The notes under the pieces are model-generated. The model worked only from the letters and a program-made list of their open reading frames with translations, ran no database searches and was not told the DNA's origin. Source: JAPPHA01 sp965220985 (GTDB taxonomy: Bacteria; Pseudomonadota; Alphaproteobacteria; Rhodobacterales; Rhodobacteraceae). From it: a stretch of DNA of 64,000 nt. Each line of letters begins with the position of its first letter. Position 1 is the first letter of the stretch. The DNA lies in assembly GCA_965220985.1 (NCBI GenBank), contig OZ244854.1, positions 3,906,001 through 3,970,000 on the forward strand, read 5' to 3'. Positions 17,069 to 25,888 of the stretch are shown one piece after another. The position numbers and the translations under genes are program-made.

Positions 17069-18256
17069 ATGACTGCAATTCTTTGCATCGACGACCTGAA
17101 AAAGCTCTACCAGCGACACGTGCCGCGAATGTTCTTCGACTACACGGAGAGCGGATCGTGGACCGAACAGACCTTTCGCGAAAACACGAAGGATTTCAGC
17201 GACATTCGCCTTCGCCAGCGAGTCGGGGTCGACATTTCGGATCGCTCGACGGCCACCACGATGCTGGGCCAGGACGTGGCCATGCCCGTGGCGCTCGCAC
17301 CTGTCGGATTGCTGGGCATGCAACACGCGGATGGAGAGATCCATGCGGCGCAGGCTGCCGAAAAGTTTGGGATTCCCTACACGCTCTCGACGATGTCGAT
17401 CTGCTCCATCGAGGATGTTGCACTCCACACCAGCAAGCCGTTCTGGTTTCAGCTCTATGTCATGAAGGATCGGGAATTCATCGGCCGGTTGATCGACCGC
17501 GCACGCGAGGCCGGGTGTTCGGCGCTGGTTCTGACCATGGATCTTTCGATCATCGGGCACCGCCACCAGGACATTCGCAACGGGATGTCGGCACCGCCAC
17601 GGCTGACGCTGAGCAACATGATCAACATCGCCACCAAACCATCATGGGCGATAAAGATGCTCGCAACCCGCCGTCGGGCGTTCGGAAACATCATCGGACA
17701 CGCCAAGGGCGTCGAGAACATGACGTCGCTCATGCAATGGTCTGCCGACCAGCTCGATCGATCATTGAGCTGGTCCGACATCGACTGGATCAAGGAACGG
17801 TGGGGCGGCCCCCTGGTCGTCAAGGGAATCCTCGATCCCGAGGATGCGCACATGGCTGTGCGCTCGGGCGCGGACGCCATCGTCGTTTCCAATCACGGCG
17901 GTCGGCAGCTTGATGGCGCCCCGTCGTCGATCAGCGTGCTGCCCGAGATCGTCGAGGCTGTAGGCAGTCAGGTCGAGGTGATCTTCGACAGCGGAATCAG
18001 GTCGGGACAGGATGTCCTCAAGGCATGCGCCCTCGGCGCATCGGGCACGCTTATTGGCCGGTCATTCGTCTACGGTCTTGGAGCCATGGGCAAGGCGGGC
18101 GTCACTCGTGCACTCGAAATCATTCACACCGAACTCGACACGACCATGGCGTTGTGCGGGGCCACATCGATCGAACAAGTTGGCCGAGATTGTCTGGCAG
18201 ATACAGGTGGGTTCAACGCGACCCCGGCACCGCAGGAATCCGACGCCCAGGTTTGA
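17069..18256 (+). CDS. lldD: FMN-dependent alpha-hydroxy-acid dehydrogenase, probable L-lactate dehydrogenase
   Basis: A 395-residue flavoenzyme of the glycolate oxidase/lactate dehydrogenase family. Features are PVALAPVGLLGMQHADGE for FMN binding, FWFQLYVMKDREF, the catalytic histidine H276 in VSNHGGRQLDGAPSS, and DSGIRSGQDVLKACALGA for the phosphate. The MNINATKPSW-like region around 183-195 and the full length match LldD, which oxidises L-lactate to pyruvate at the membrane and feeds quinone. Other 2-hydroxy acids are possible. It is 68 bases after trpA, and a 691-base region follows. Confidence 0.85.
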   Translation: MTAILCIDDLKKLYQRHVPRMFFDYTESGSWTEQTFRENTKDFSDIRLRQRVGVDISDRSTATTMLGQDVAMPVALAPVGLLGMQHADGEIHAAQAAEKFGIPYTLSTMSICSIEDVALHTSKPFWFQLYVMKDREFIGRLIDRAREAGCSALVLTMDLSIIGHRHQDIRNGMSAPPRLTLSNMINIATKPSWAIKMLATRRRAFGNIIGHAKGVENMTSLMQWSADQLDRSLSWSDIDWIKERWGGPLVVKGILDPEDAHMAVRSGADAIVVSNHGGRQLDGAPSSISVLPEIVEAVGSQVEVIFDSGIRSGQDVLKACALGASGTLIGRSFVYGLGAMGKAGVTRALEIIHTELDTTMALCGATSIEQVGRDCLADTGGFNATPAPQESDAQV

Positions 18257-18416
18257 TCGGCGCGTGCAGCGGTCTCGGCATGGTTTTTCTTCGCAGCCTT
18301 GACCGCACGGCCCTTGCGATCAAGTCAATGCGACCCGCGCAAGGCAATCGAACCGACGATGTGATCAAGACCAAGTTGGTGGCAACAACCAATTTCTGGT
18401 GGCCAAAAAAGCAAAA

Positions 18417-18497
18417 GGGCCCCGGTAAACCAGAACCCCAAAGCCAACCGGGTAATTCCCAGCCCATAGTCCAACCGGGTTGCTCCCAGCCGGCGAT
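18417..18497. repeat. Degenerate 27-base tandem repeat, three units
   Basis: Units 18444-18470 and 18471-18497 both begin CCAACCGGGT and share TCCCAGCC at the same register, with a period of 27. The preceding unit 18417-18443 aligns more loosely (about half the positions). The period is a multiple of three, so minus-strand frames show a nine-residue pattern with GWE-PGW words, but no supported gene carries it. There are no spacers or uniform repeats, so this is not a CRISPR array. Confidence 0.55.
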
Positions 18498-18855
18498 CAA
18501 CGGGATATCGCAGTCTCGACGAAAACGCAAACGGTCTTTCGAAGTCCCTTGTTGATCGCAAATCTATCCACTGAAGCCCGAAGAGAAGCAGCCATTGCAC
18601 GACCAACTTTGCAAAGGACAGTTTTGCCGGGGCGGCCGATTGACGACAAGCACCGCGGAATGAGGGATTCTGAGACATCGACCTCGCATGAATTCGTGCG
18701 TTCGCCTTCCATGCCGAAGCACAAGATCGCCGGATTGCCTGGAGTACGGAACAGCGGGATTCCGCTCCCAACCGAAATCGTTCTTCCACGTCTTGACGCG
18801 CGGGCGCTTCGCTGCCAGCCAATCCGCTGAAATGTCTTTGGGCAGGCGGCGGATT

Positions 18856-18888
18856 TTGACTTTTCAAACCGATACCGGATCGTATAGA
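18856..18888 (+). promoter_or_regulatory. Possible rplY promoter
   Basis: TATAGA at 18883-18888 makes a fair -10, with TTTTCA at 18861-18866 sixteen bases before it. A better-looking TTGACT at 18856-18861 is 21 bases away, which is too far. The site lies 60 bases before the rplY start. This is a weak call based only on hexamer similarity. Confidence 0.35.
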
Positions 18889-18947
18889 AGCCTCGGAATC
18901 TGGCGATCACAACGTCCTGACCCCTCCCTAGCACTCGGAGACTTGCA

Positions 18948-19604
18948 ATGGCCCAATTGCCGCAATTTGTTGCCTACCCCCGCGAAAGAACGGGCAAGGG
19001 CGGAGCGCGTCAGGCGCGACGGGAAGGTTTCGTTCCTGGCGTGGTGTATGGCGGCGGGCAGGATCCCGTTGCCATCAACGTCAAGTTCAACGAGCTTTTC
19101 AAGACGCTCAAGAAAGGTCGGTTTCTGTCGACCCTGTTCGAGCTGAAACTTGATGGCCATGACGATTCGCGCGTGATCTGCCGCGGCGTTCAGCGCGACG
19201 TCGTCAAGGATTTGCCGATTCACATCGACCTGATGCGCCTCAATTACACCTCGCGGATCAATCTGTTCATACCGGTTGAGTTCATCAACGAACAGGACAG
19301 CCCCGGATTGCGTCGAGGTGGCGTTCTGACCGTGGTCCGCCCGGAAATCGAACTGAAGGTCACTGCGAACACCATTCCCTCCGCGATTGAAGTCGACATT
19401 TCAGGACTCGATATCGGAGATGTCGTGACAATTTCAGACGTCGAGTTGCCCGAGGGCACCCGCCCGATGATCACGGACCGCGACTTCGTCATCGCAAACA
19501 TATCCGCCCCATCCGGCCTGAAATCGGCCGAAGAAGAAGAGGCGGAAGCCGCTGAAGAGATCGACGAGGAAACCGAAGAGACGGAAGAGACCGAGGAGGA
19601 GTGA
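18948..19604 (+). CDS. rplY: 50S ribosomal protein L25/general stress protein Ctc
   Basis: Long (TL5/CTC-type) form of ribosomal protein L25, 218 residues. It binds 5S rRNA in the large subunit. The N-terminal L25 beta-barrel includes GARQARREGFVPGVVYGGG and the middle CTC domain includes KDLPIHIDLMRL and GGVLTVVRPEIELK. The C-terminal 35 residues are almost entirely Glu-rich (EEEEAEAAEEIDEETEETEE), as is common in alphaproteobacteria. The ATG follows a GGAGACTTGCA ribosome site. pth follows 250 bases later, a conserved gene order. A hairpin overlaps the stop codon. Confidence 0.97.
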   Translation: MAQLPQFVAYPRERTGKGGARQARREGFVPGVVYGGGQDPVAINVKFNELFKTLKKGRFLSTLFELKLDGHDDSRVICRGVQRDVVKDLPIHIDLMRLNYTSRINLFIPVEFINEQDSPGLRRGGVLTVVRPEIELKVTANTIPSAIEVDISGLDIGDVVTISDVELPEGTRPMITDRDFVIANISAPSGLKSAEEEEAEAAEEIDEETEETEETEEE

Positions 19605-19626
19605 GCGCCCGCTGGAACGGCGCTCA
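19602..19626 (+). terminator. Stop-codon-overlapping hairpin after rplY
   Basis: TGAGCGCC (19602-19609) pairs with GGCGCTCA (19619-19626), an 8-base stem around a nine-base loop. It begins on the TGA stop itself. No run of T follows, so it may be a Rho-dependent end, an mRNA 3'-stabiliser or chance. Confidence 0.35.
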
Positions 19627-19854
19627 GCCCGGAAAGCGATCGCAGCGCTGAATCCCTCAGCAAGTCCGGATCGGAAGTGATCTGCGATCGATCGCGACCG
19701 GTAGCAATCGCGGCAATCCTCGCCAGCTTGCCGACTTCTTCGACAATGAATCGTTGCCGTCGTACCACGGGACGCTGAACGCCATGACCGATTCCGTTCT
19801 GCGAAGTCTTGCACGACTTGCCCCGAGCAACGAGACCTCTGCCCCCTTGATCCG

Positions 19855-20532
19855 ATGATCATCCTTGCAGGGCTGGGAAACCCAGGTCAGAAATACGCGC
19901 GGCACCGGCACAATGTCGGCTTCATGGCCGTCGATCGGATCGCCGCGCACTTTGACTTCCCCGCATGGAGCAAGAAATTCCAGGGACTGGTCACGAATGG
20001 CCGGATTGGTGGCGATCGGGTCGTCCTGCTCAAACCGCAGACAATGATGAACGCGTCGGGCCGGTCCGTTTCGCAAGCCGTGAGATTCTATCGGGTGGAA
20101 ACGGAGAATCTCGTCGTGTTTCACGACGAACTCGATCTGGCACCGGGCAAGGTCCGAATCAAGACTGGCGGAGGCACGGCGGGTCACAACGGACTTCGCT
20201 CCATCGACGAGCACCTGGGAAAGAACTTTCGCCGGGTGCGGATCGGCATCGGACACCCCGGTGACAAGAGTCGCGTGATCGGGCACGTGCTGGGGAATTT
20301 TGCATCGTCAGATGCAGATTGGCTGGATCCGCTGCTCGATGCCATGGCGCGGTCGTCGCCATCGATCATCGAGGGAGATGACGCCGCATTCATGAACGGG
20401 CTCGCGCGTCTGCGTCGAGCCGAGGAGGCCCCTCGCGCAAGGTCCGAAAAAGTGACGCGACACCAGGAGACTGATCCGGTCCCGGAATCGCCCTCGTTGT
20501 TTCGGCAGTTGCTTGAACGCTGGCGAGGCTGA
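19855..20532 (+). CDS. pth: Peptidyl-tRNA hydrolase
   Basis: Cytoplasmic esterase that recycles peptidyl-tRNA dropped from ribosomes. The protein is 225 residues: the core Pth fold occupies about 1-190, and the remainder is an Arg/Glu-rich tail typical of alphaproteobacteria. The core shows IILAGLGNPGQKYARHRHNVGF (catalytic His near 19), KPQTMMNASG, FHDELDLAPGKVRIKTGGGTAGHNGLRSI and RVRIGIGHPGDKSRVIGHVL. It follows rplY in the conserved rplY-pth order. ychF, often the third member, is 4 kb away on the other strand. Confidence 0.97.
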   Translation: MIILAGLGNPGQKYARHRHNVGFMAVDRIAAHFDFPAWSKKFQGLVTNGRIGGDRVVLLKPQTMMNASGRSVSQAVRFYRVETENLVVFHDELDLAPGKVRIKTGGGTAGHNGLRSIDEHLGKNFRRVRIGIGHPGDKSRVIGHVLGNFASSDADWLDPLLDAMARSSPSIIEGDDAAFMNGLARLRRAEEAPRARSEKVTRHQETDPVPESPSLFRQLLERWRG

Positions 20533-20629
20533 CTGTCCGTTGAAGAGATCCAGAGTTGGCGCTGTCGCCCATGCGTTCCTCACGGCAAACCATGCGGGTG
20601 GCAGCAGGGCGGCACAGGTCACCCACAAC

Positions 20630-20659
20630 TTGACATTCAATGCCTCGTGACCCTATCTT
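20630..20659 (+). promoter_or_regulatory. Predicted promoter of the NifU-like/tsaB operon
   Basis: A perfect -35 TTGACA (20630-20635) is followed after 18 bases by TATCTT (20654-20659), four of six matches to the -10 consensus. Transcription would start near 20666, leaving a leader of about 20 bases that contains AAAGGG before the ATG at 20685. Confidence 0.6.
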
Positions 20660-20684
20660 TTCGCCAATTCGAAAGGGTTGAAAA

Positions 20685-21245
20685 ATGTTTGTCCAGACCG
20701 AAGCAACACCGAATCCGGCCACATTGAAATTCCTGCCGGGGCAGACCGTTCTCGACAGCGGAACGATCGATTTTCCGAACGAGGAAGCCGCATCGGAATC
20801 GCCGCTCGCGCGAAGGATCTTTGCAGTTCAAGGCGTCACGGGCGTCTTTTTCGGCAGCGATTTCATTTCCGTCACCAAGCGGGAAGGAACCGACTGGAAC
20901 CACATCAAGCCGGCGATCCTTGGTTCGATCATGGAACATTTCCAGTCGGGTCAGGCTGCCGTGTCAGCAAAGGCGGCAATGTCCGGCCACAAGTCGGACG
21001 ACGGACCGGACTCCGAAATCATCGCGCAGATCAAGGAGTTGCTCGACACGCGGGTCCGCCCCGCGGTCGCCCAGGACGGTGGCGACATCACCTTCTACGG
21101 ATTCGATCGAGGCGTCGTCTACCTCCACATGAAAGGAGCGTGCGCGGGTTGCCCCTCATCGACAATCACCTTGAAGATGGGCATCGAGAACCTGTTGCGA
21201 CACTACATCCCGGAAGTCACCGAGGTTTGCCCGGTTGCGGCCTGA
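20685..21245 (+). CDS. NifU family Fe-S cluster scaffold/carrier protein (Nfu-type)
   Basis: A 186-residue protein with an Nfu N-terminal domain (MFVQTEATPNPATLKFLPG, then VFFGSDFISVTK) and a C-terminal NifU-like domain. The C-terminal domain carries the cluster-binding motif CAGCPSS (C153 and C156). Such proteins receive [4Fe-4S] clusters and pass them to apo-enzymes. Plausible clients in this window are Edd and SdhB, though this is family knowledge only. The ATG follows AAAGGG. tsaB begins within its last codons, so the two are co-translated. Confidence 0.94.
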   Translation: MFVQTEATPNPATLKFLPGQTVLDSGTIDFPNEEAASESPLARRIFAVQGVTGVFFGSDFISVTKREGTDWNHIKPAILGSIMEHFQSGQAAVSAKAAMSGHKSDDGPDSEIIAQIKELLDTRVRPAVAQDGGDITFYGFDRGVVYLHMKGACAGCPSSTITLKMGIENLLRHYIPEVTEVCPVAA

Positions 21246-21909
21246 GCGCGCGGTTCTCGCGTTCGACACCGCACGCGAGCACTGTGCGGCAATCATCGTC
21301 ACCGAAGGGAAACCGACCAGCCAGGTGATCGAATTCATGAAGCGCGGCCAAGGGGAGCGATTGTTCCCCATGCTGGGCGACCTCCTCGAGAGGGCAAATC
21401 TCTCCTGGACCAGTCTTGCCGCCATCGGGGTCGGAACGGGTCCCGGCAATTTCACTGGAACCAGAATGGCTGTCTCGGCATCGCGGGGACTGGCCCTGGC
21501 TCTGGGAATTCCAGCGATCGGGACGAGCAGATTCGAGGTCGCGGCTTTTCTTGCACACGAAAACGGCCATCTCCCGCGTGGCCAACGGGCGCTTTGCGCG
21601 ATCGACTTGCGGTTCGACCAGGTCGGAACCCAGGAATTCTCGATTGCGCCGATACCCGATGCGATTGGCAAGCCGGTCGTCCACGAAGCCCAAGCTCTTG
21701 CGGACGATCCGGCACATTCGAGCCAACTGGTCGCGCCGATGCCGTCAAGTGTTCCGCGGATCGATGAACCGGTCGGGGACCTGCCGGGTTTTCTTGCGGC
21801 GCTGGGCAATCTGACCTGGCGAAAATTCGCGGCTGGCGTCGTCCCGCCCCGCCCCCTCCCGATCTATCTTCGCCCTGCAGTGGCCGAACCGCCTGGCCGG
21901 GCCTCCTGA
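21235..21909 (+). CDS. tsaB: tRNA threonylcarbamoyladenosine biosynthesis protein TsaB
   Basis: Non-catalytic partner of TsaD in forming the t6A37 modification of ANN-decoding tRNAs. It has the ASKHA-fold opening RAVLAFDTAREHCAAII, the signature GVGTGPGNFTGTRMAVSASRGLALALGIP, and the later ALCAIDLRFDQVG. Length is 224 residues. The start is the TTG at 21235, which overlaps the NifU-like gene by 11 bases; no ATG is available nearby in frame. rimI, often the next gene, is absent here. Confidence 0.9.
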   Translation: MRPERAVLAFDTAREHCAAIIVTEGKPTSQVIEFMKRGQGERLFPMLGDLLERANLSWTSLAAIGVGTGPGNFTGTRMAVSASRGLALALGIPAIGTSRFEVAAFLAHENGHLPRGQRALCAIDLRFDQVGTQEFSIAPIPDAIGKPVVHEAQALADDPAHSSQLVAPMPSSVPRIDEPVGDLPGFLAALGNLTWRKFAAGVVPPRPLPIYLRPAVAEPPGRAS

Positions 21910-22026
21910 CGGGATATTCCGCGTCAGTCTTCGAGATCCGAGCAAGAACCCCCGTAACTATCCGCAATCCGCGGTCCGTTTCGTGTTCGCGGCGTTCGCC
22001 AAGCGGAAGACGCGTGACTTGCGGAG

Positions 22027-22046
22027 ACCGAATTCACGAATTCGGT
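22027..22046 (+). promoter_or_regulatory. Perfect palindromic operator before the nucleoside importer
   Basis: ACCGAATTCACGAATTCGGT is a 20-base inverted repeat with two 9-base arms and a two-base centre. Its last base is the first base of the -35 hexamer, so a bound dimeric regulator would touch RNA polymerase. The regulator is unknown and not encoded nearby. Confidence 0.65.
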
Positions 22047-22074
22047 TGACGAGAAACCGGTTGCCAATGCTAAA
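22046..22074 (+). promoter_or_regulatory. Predicted promoter of the BMP-type nucleoside importer operon
   Basis: TTGACG (22046-22051), a 17-base spacer and GCTAAA (22069-22074) form a good sigma-70-type promoter. Transcription would start near 22082, giving a leader of about 78 bases to the ATG at 22160. It abuts the palindrome at 22027-22046. Confidence 0.65.
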
Positions 22075-22159
22075 CCACGTCATGTTCGTGCGTGCCCGGT
22101 GGTCGTGACCGGCGGGCAGACGCCACTTCATCGATCATTCAGAAACAGGGGGAAATGCA

Positions 22160-23155
22160 ATGGCGAAACTCAGGTTGGCCATCAGCGCAATCGCGGGTCT
22201 CGTGCTCGCATCGACAGCACAGGCCGAAGGACCCGCAATCATCTACGACATGGGCGGGAAATTCGACAAGTCATTCAACGAAGCCGCATACAACGGCGCA
22301 CAGAGATTCACAGCAGAAACCGGCATCGAATACCGGGAATTCGAAATGCAGTCCGAAGCCCAGCGCGAGCAAGCGCTGCGCCGCTTTGCCCGTGCCGGCA
22401 ACAATCCCGTCGTGATGACCGGATTCGCGTTCGCATCTGCGCTCGAAGCCGTGGCACCGGATTTTCCGGACACCAATTTCGCCATCATCGACATGGTCGT
22501 CGATCAGCCGAACGTCCGTTCGGTCGTCTATCAGGAGCACGAAGGATCGTATCTGGTCGGCGTGCTTGCTGCCATGGCGAGCAAGTCGGGCAAGGTCGGT
22601 TTCGTCGGCGGAATGGACATTCCGTTGATCCGAAAATTCGCCTGCGGCTACGTTCAGGGCGTCAAGTCGGTCAACCCCGACATCGAAGTCTTTCAGAACA
22701 TGACCGGAACGACCGCCAGCGCGTGGAACGACCCCGTACGGGGCGGCGAACTCGCCAAGGCCCAGATCGACCAGGGCGCGGACGTGGTCTACCATGCCGC
22801 CGGCGGCACGGGTCGCGGTGTCCTCCAGGCAGCCGCTGATGCGGGCGTCCTTGGAATCGGCGTCGACAGCAACCAGAACCACCTTCATCCCGGCAGTGTC
22901 CTGACATCGATGCTCAAGCGGGTCGATGTCGCCGTCTACAACGCTTTCATGGACGGAACGTCGGGCGACTTCGCGACGGGTTTCTCGGTGCTCGGTCTCG
23001 CAAATGACGGAGTCGGCTACGCACTCGACGAGAACAATGCAGAGCTGATCTCCGATGACATGCGCATGGCTGCCGACGACGCTGCCGCGAAGATCATTTC
23101 GGGCGAGATCGCCGTGCATGACTATCTCTCCGACGAGAGCTGCCCGGTCATGTGA
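22160..23155 (+). CDS. BMP family ABC transporter substrate-binding protein (nucleoside-type)
   Basis: Periplasmic binding protein of the basic membrane protein (PnrA-like) family, 331 residues. It has a signal peptide ending AQA at about residue 22, then the family opening IIYDMGGKFDKSFNEAAYNGAQRF. The GFVGGMDIPLIRKFACGYVQGVK stretch and the YHAAGGTGRGVLQAA ligand region are typical. Characterised relatives bind purine nucleosides. The ATG has an AGGGGGA ribosome site. It is the first gene of a complete importer with one double ATPase and two permeases, and it sits behind a promoter with a palindromic operator. The actual ligand is not determined by sequence alone. Confidence 0.9.
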   Translation: MAKLRLAISAIAGLVLASTAQAEGPAIIYDMGGKFDKSFNEAAYNGAQRFTAETGIEYREFEMQSEAQREQALRRFARAGNNPVVMTGFAFASALEAVAPDFPDTNFAIIDMVVDQPNVRSVVYQEHEGSYLVGVLAAMASKSGKVGFVGGMDIPLIRKFACGYVQGVKSVNPDIEVFQNMTGTTASAWNDPVRGGELAKAQIDQGADVVYHAAGGTGRGVLQAAADAGVLGIGVDSNQNHLHPGSVLTSMLKRVDVAVYNAFMDGTSGDFATGFSVLGLANDGVGYALDENNAELISDDMRMAADDAAAKIISGEIAVHDYLSDESCPVM

Positions 23156-23177
23156 TCAGGCGTGAGCGGTCACCAAC

Positions 23178-24788
23178 GTGTCCATTCAATCCGTTGAGGG
23201 GCAGCCCGGCCGGGCTGCCCCTGCGATTGAACTGAAAGGGATTTCGAAGAGTTTCGGCCCGGTACGTGCCAATCGGGACATCAACCTTTCGATCACGAAA
23301 GGCGAAATCCACGGGATTGTCGGCGAAAACGGTGCCGGCAAGTCCACCCTCATGGAAATTCTTTACGGGCATTATTCTGCCGATACCGGAACCATTTTCC
23401 TGGACGGGCAGGAAACGCCGATTCCCGACAGCCAGGCGGCGATCAAGGCAGGCATCGGTATGGTCCACCAGCACTTCATGCTGGTCGAAAACTTCACGGT
23501 TCTCGAGAACATCATACTGGGCGCCGAGGATGGCGCGCTGCTCGCGCCGTCGCTCGCGCGAGCGCGCGGACTCCTGGCCGAACTCGCGAGCGAGTACGAA
23601 CTCGAAGTCGACCCTGCTGCCGTCGTCGAGGACCTGTCGGTCGGGCTGCAACAGCGCGTCGAAATCCTTAAGGCGCTTTTCCGCAACGCAGATATCCTGA
23701 TTCTCGATGAACCGACCGGGGTCTTGACGCCGTCGGAGGCCGATCACCTGTTCCGGATTCTGCGGAATCTGAGGGACCAGGGAAAAACCATCCTGCTGAT
23801 CACCCACAAGCTTCGTGAAATCATGGACGTGACCGACAGCGTCAGCGTCATGCGTCGCGGCGAACTCGTGGCGTCGCTACGCACCAAGGACACCTCCCCC
23901 GAGGAACTCGCCGAGTTGATGGTCGGTCGAAAGGTCCTGCTCAGGGTCGAGAAACAGCCACCCCAAACAGGTGACGCGCTTCTTGACGTCGAGAACCTCT
24001 CGATGACCGACAAGAACGGGCTGAAGCGACTGAAGGAGGTCTCGTTCAACGTCCGGGAAGGAGAGATCTTCGGGATTGCCGGTGTTGCCGGCAACGGACA
24101 GTCAGAACTGCTCGCCGTTCTGGGCGGAATCACCGCTGGATCGGGAACGGTCCGCGTCAAGGGACATGAAATCGACATCGCGCAGGCCGACGGCCAGGCA
24201 CGACGGTCTGCAGGGATCGCGCATGTTCCCGAGGACCGGCATCGCCTCGGGCTGATCATGGAATTCGCCCAATGGGAAAACGCCGTCTTCGGCTACCATG
24301 CCACCGACCGCTACTGCTCGCGCCTCGGGCTGACAAGGCGACAGTCGATATTCGAGGTCGCCGAGGCCAAAATCGAAAAGTACGACATCCGGCCCGCAAA
24401 CCGTCACTTGAGCGCGAGCCGGTTCTCGGGGGGCAACCAGCAGAAGATCGTCATCGCCCGGGAGTTCGAGCGCGACCCGGACATCCTGATCGTCGGTCAG
24501 CCGACCAGAGGCGTCGATATCGGCGCCATCGAGTTCATTCACCGCCAGATCATCGCGCTTCGCGATGCCGGCAAGGCGATTCTGCTGATTTCGGTCGAGC
24601 TCGACGAGATCCTGTCGCTCGCGGACCGGATTGCCGTCATGTTCGATGGCTCCATGTCGGCAGACACGCAGGCCGAGGACACCGACGAGCGTGAACTCGG
24701 GATGCTGATGGCCGGTCTCGCTCGGGATTTCGAGACCGCGCGCGCGACCCTGAAATCCCCGCAACCGGTCGGGTCGGTGCCCGCATGA
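23178..24788 (+). CDS. ABC transporter ATP-binding protein, double-domain (nucleoside-type)
   Basis: Fused two-domain ATPase of 536 residues (RbsA/YufO class). The first domain has Walker A GENGAGKST (49-57), signature LSVGLQQR and Walker B LILDEPTGVLTPSE, all intact. The second is degenerate, as in the family: GVAGNGQSELLAVLGG lacks the lysine, the signature is FSGGNQQK, and the Walker B glutamate is replaced (ILIVGQPTRGVD). So probably only one site hydrolyses ATP. The start is GTG at 23178, 22 bases after the binding-protein gene. The stop overlaps the permease ATG by four bases. Confidence 0.93.
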   Translation: MSIQSVEGQPGRAAPAIELKGISKSFGPVRANRDINLSITKGEIHGIVGENGAGKSTLMEILYGHYSADTGTIFLDGQETPIPDSQAAIKAGIGMVHQHFMLVENFTVLENIILGAEDGALLAPSLARARGLLAELASEYELEVDPAAVVEDLSVGLQQRVEILKALFRNADILILDEPTGVLTPSEADHLFRILRNLRDQGKTILLITHKLREIMDVTDSVSVMRRGELVASLRTKDTSPEELAELMVGRKVLLRVEKQPPQTGDALLDVENLSMTDKNGLKRLKEVSFNVREGEIFGIAGVAGNGQSELLAVLGGITAGSGTVRVKGHEIDIAQADGQARRSAGIAHVPEDRHRLGLIMEFAQWENAVFGYHATDRYCSRLGLTRRQSIFEVAEAKIEKYDIRPANRHLSASRFSGGNQQKIVIAREFERDPDILIVGQPTRGVDIGAIEFIHRQIIALRDAGKAILLISVELDEILSLADRIAVMFDGSMSADTQAEDTDERELGMLMAGLARDFETARATLKSPQPVGSVPA

Positions 24789-25888
24789 GCAGCGATCGAA
24801 TGAGCGCCTGGGTTCGGATCGCCCTCGTTCCGCTGCTGAACCTGTTGCTCGCGTTTCTCGTCGCCGGCCTGGTCGTCGTCATGATCGGCGAGAACCCGTT
24901 GCGGGCGCTGCGGATTCTTCTCACGGGCGCTCTCGGAAGCAGCTACGGCATCGGCTACACCCTGTATTACGCGACCAGCTTCGCGTTCACCGGTCTTGCC
25001 GTCGCGATCGCGTTTCACGGCAGCCTGTTCAACATTGGCGGCGAAGGCCAGGCGGGCGTTGCCGGGATTGGCGTCGCGGTTGTCTGCCTGAGCGTTGTCG
25101 GCGACACCCACTGGTTGCTGGCCTTCCCGCTCGCCGTTGGAGGCGCTGCCATCGCCGGGGCCGCATGGGCCGCCATCCCCGCGTATCTGCAGGCCAGCCG
25201 TGGCAGTCACGTCGTCATCACGACGATCATGTTCAATTTCATCGCTTCCGCCCTTCTCGTCTACCTGCTCGTCAACGTGATGAAGGTCGAGGGCTCCATG
25301 GCCCCCGAGAGCCGGAAGTTCGGAGAAGGCGCGCGAATCCCGTTCATGCACGAAATGGCCGCATGGTTCGGGATCAAGATCTCGCGAACGCCGATGAATA
25401 TATCGTTTCTGCTCGCGGTCGCCTGCACGTACCTGACATGGGTCCTGATCTGGAGAACCCGGCTCGGATACGAAATCCGCGCCTTCGGCCAATCCGAAAC
25501 GGCGGCGGTCTACGCAGGCATATCGCCGATGCGCATCACCATGGCGACCATGCTGCTCTCGGGCGGCATGGCGGGGCTGATGGCGATCAACACGGTCATG
25601 GGCGAGGCCAGTCGTCTGGTGCTCGATGCGGTCCAGGGCGCCGGTTTCGTGGGAATTGCCGTGGCGCTCATCGGCAGATCGCATCCCGTGGGGGTATTTC
25701 TCGCGGCGATCCTGTTCGGGATTCTCTACCAGGGCGGCGCCGAACTCGCCTTCGAAATGCCCGCGATATCGCGCGACATGATCGTCGTCATCCAGGCGCT
25801 GGTCATCCTGTTCACCGGGGCCCTCGAGAACCTCGTCAGGTTCCCCGTCGAGGGAATCCTCCGCAAACTGCGCATGGCGGGCAACTGA
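24785..25888 (+). CDS. ABC transporter permease (nucleoside-type, first subunit)
   Basis: Integral membrane permease of 367 residues, in the BPD_transp_2 (YufP) family, with about nine hydrophobic segments. Conserved elements are TGLAVAIAFHGSLFNIGGEGQAG, GSHVVITTIMFNFIASALLVYLL, and the coupling-helix-like LGYEIRAFGQSETAAVYAGI. It pairs with the next permease to form the channel. The ATG overlaps the ATPase stop (ATGA), and its own stop overlaps the next ATG (TGATG), so the importer subunits are translationally linked. Confidence 0.92.
   Translation: MSSDRMSAWVRIALVPLLNLLLAFLVAGLVVVMIGENPLRALRILLTGALGSSYGIGYTLYYATSFAFTGLAVAIAFHGSLFNIGGEGQAGVAGIGVAVVCLSVVGDTHWLLAFPLAVGGAAIAGAAWAAIPAYLQASRGSHVVITTIMFNFIASALLVYLLVNVMKVEGSMAPESRKFGEGARIPFMHEMAAWFGIKISRTPMNISFLLAVACTYLTWVLIWRTRLGYEIRAFGQSETAAVYAGISPMRITMATMLLSGGMAGLMAINTVMGEASRLVLDAVQGAGFVGIAVALIGRSHPVGVFLAAILFGILYQGGAELAFEMPAISRDMIVVIQALVILFTGALENLVRFPVEGILRKLRMAGN

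Larger units (their letters stand above)
18257..18947. other. Long intergenic region between lldD and rplY
   Basis: This 691-base stretch holds no gene I can support. Open frames on the minus strand, such as 18325-18867, have no recognisable protein and no start signals. Visible structure consists of a degenerate 27-base tandem repeat (18417-18497), an isolated TTTGCAAA at 18608-18615, and a promoter-like segment before rplY. Its length, unusual in this compact window, suggests an unrecognised RNA, a decayed gene or a strain-variable insertion. Confidence 0.5.

Noticed and set aside
18417..18497. Possible CRISPR-like array
   Set aside because: Units are contiguous without spacers, diverge strongly, and no cas gene is in the window.
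18608..18615. TTTGCAAA, resembling half of an acyl-CoA regulator site
   Set aside because: The second copy at the required spacing is absent, and the adjacent genes (lldD, rplY) are not known targets. It is an expected chance palindrome.
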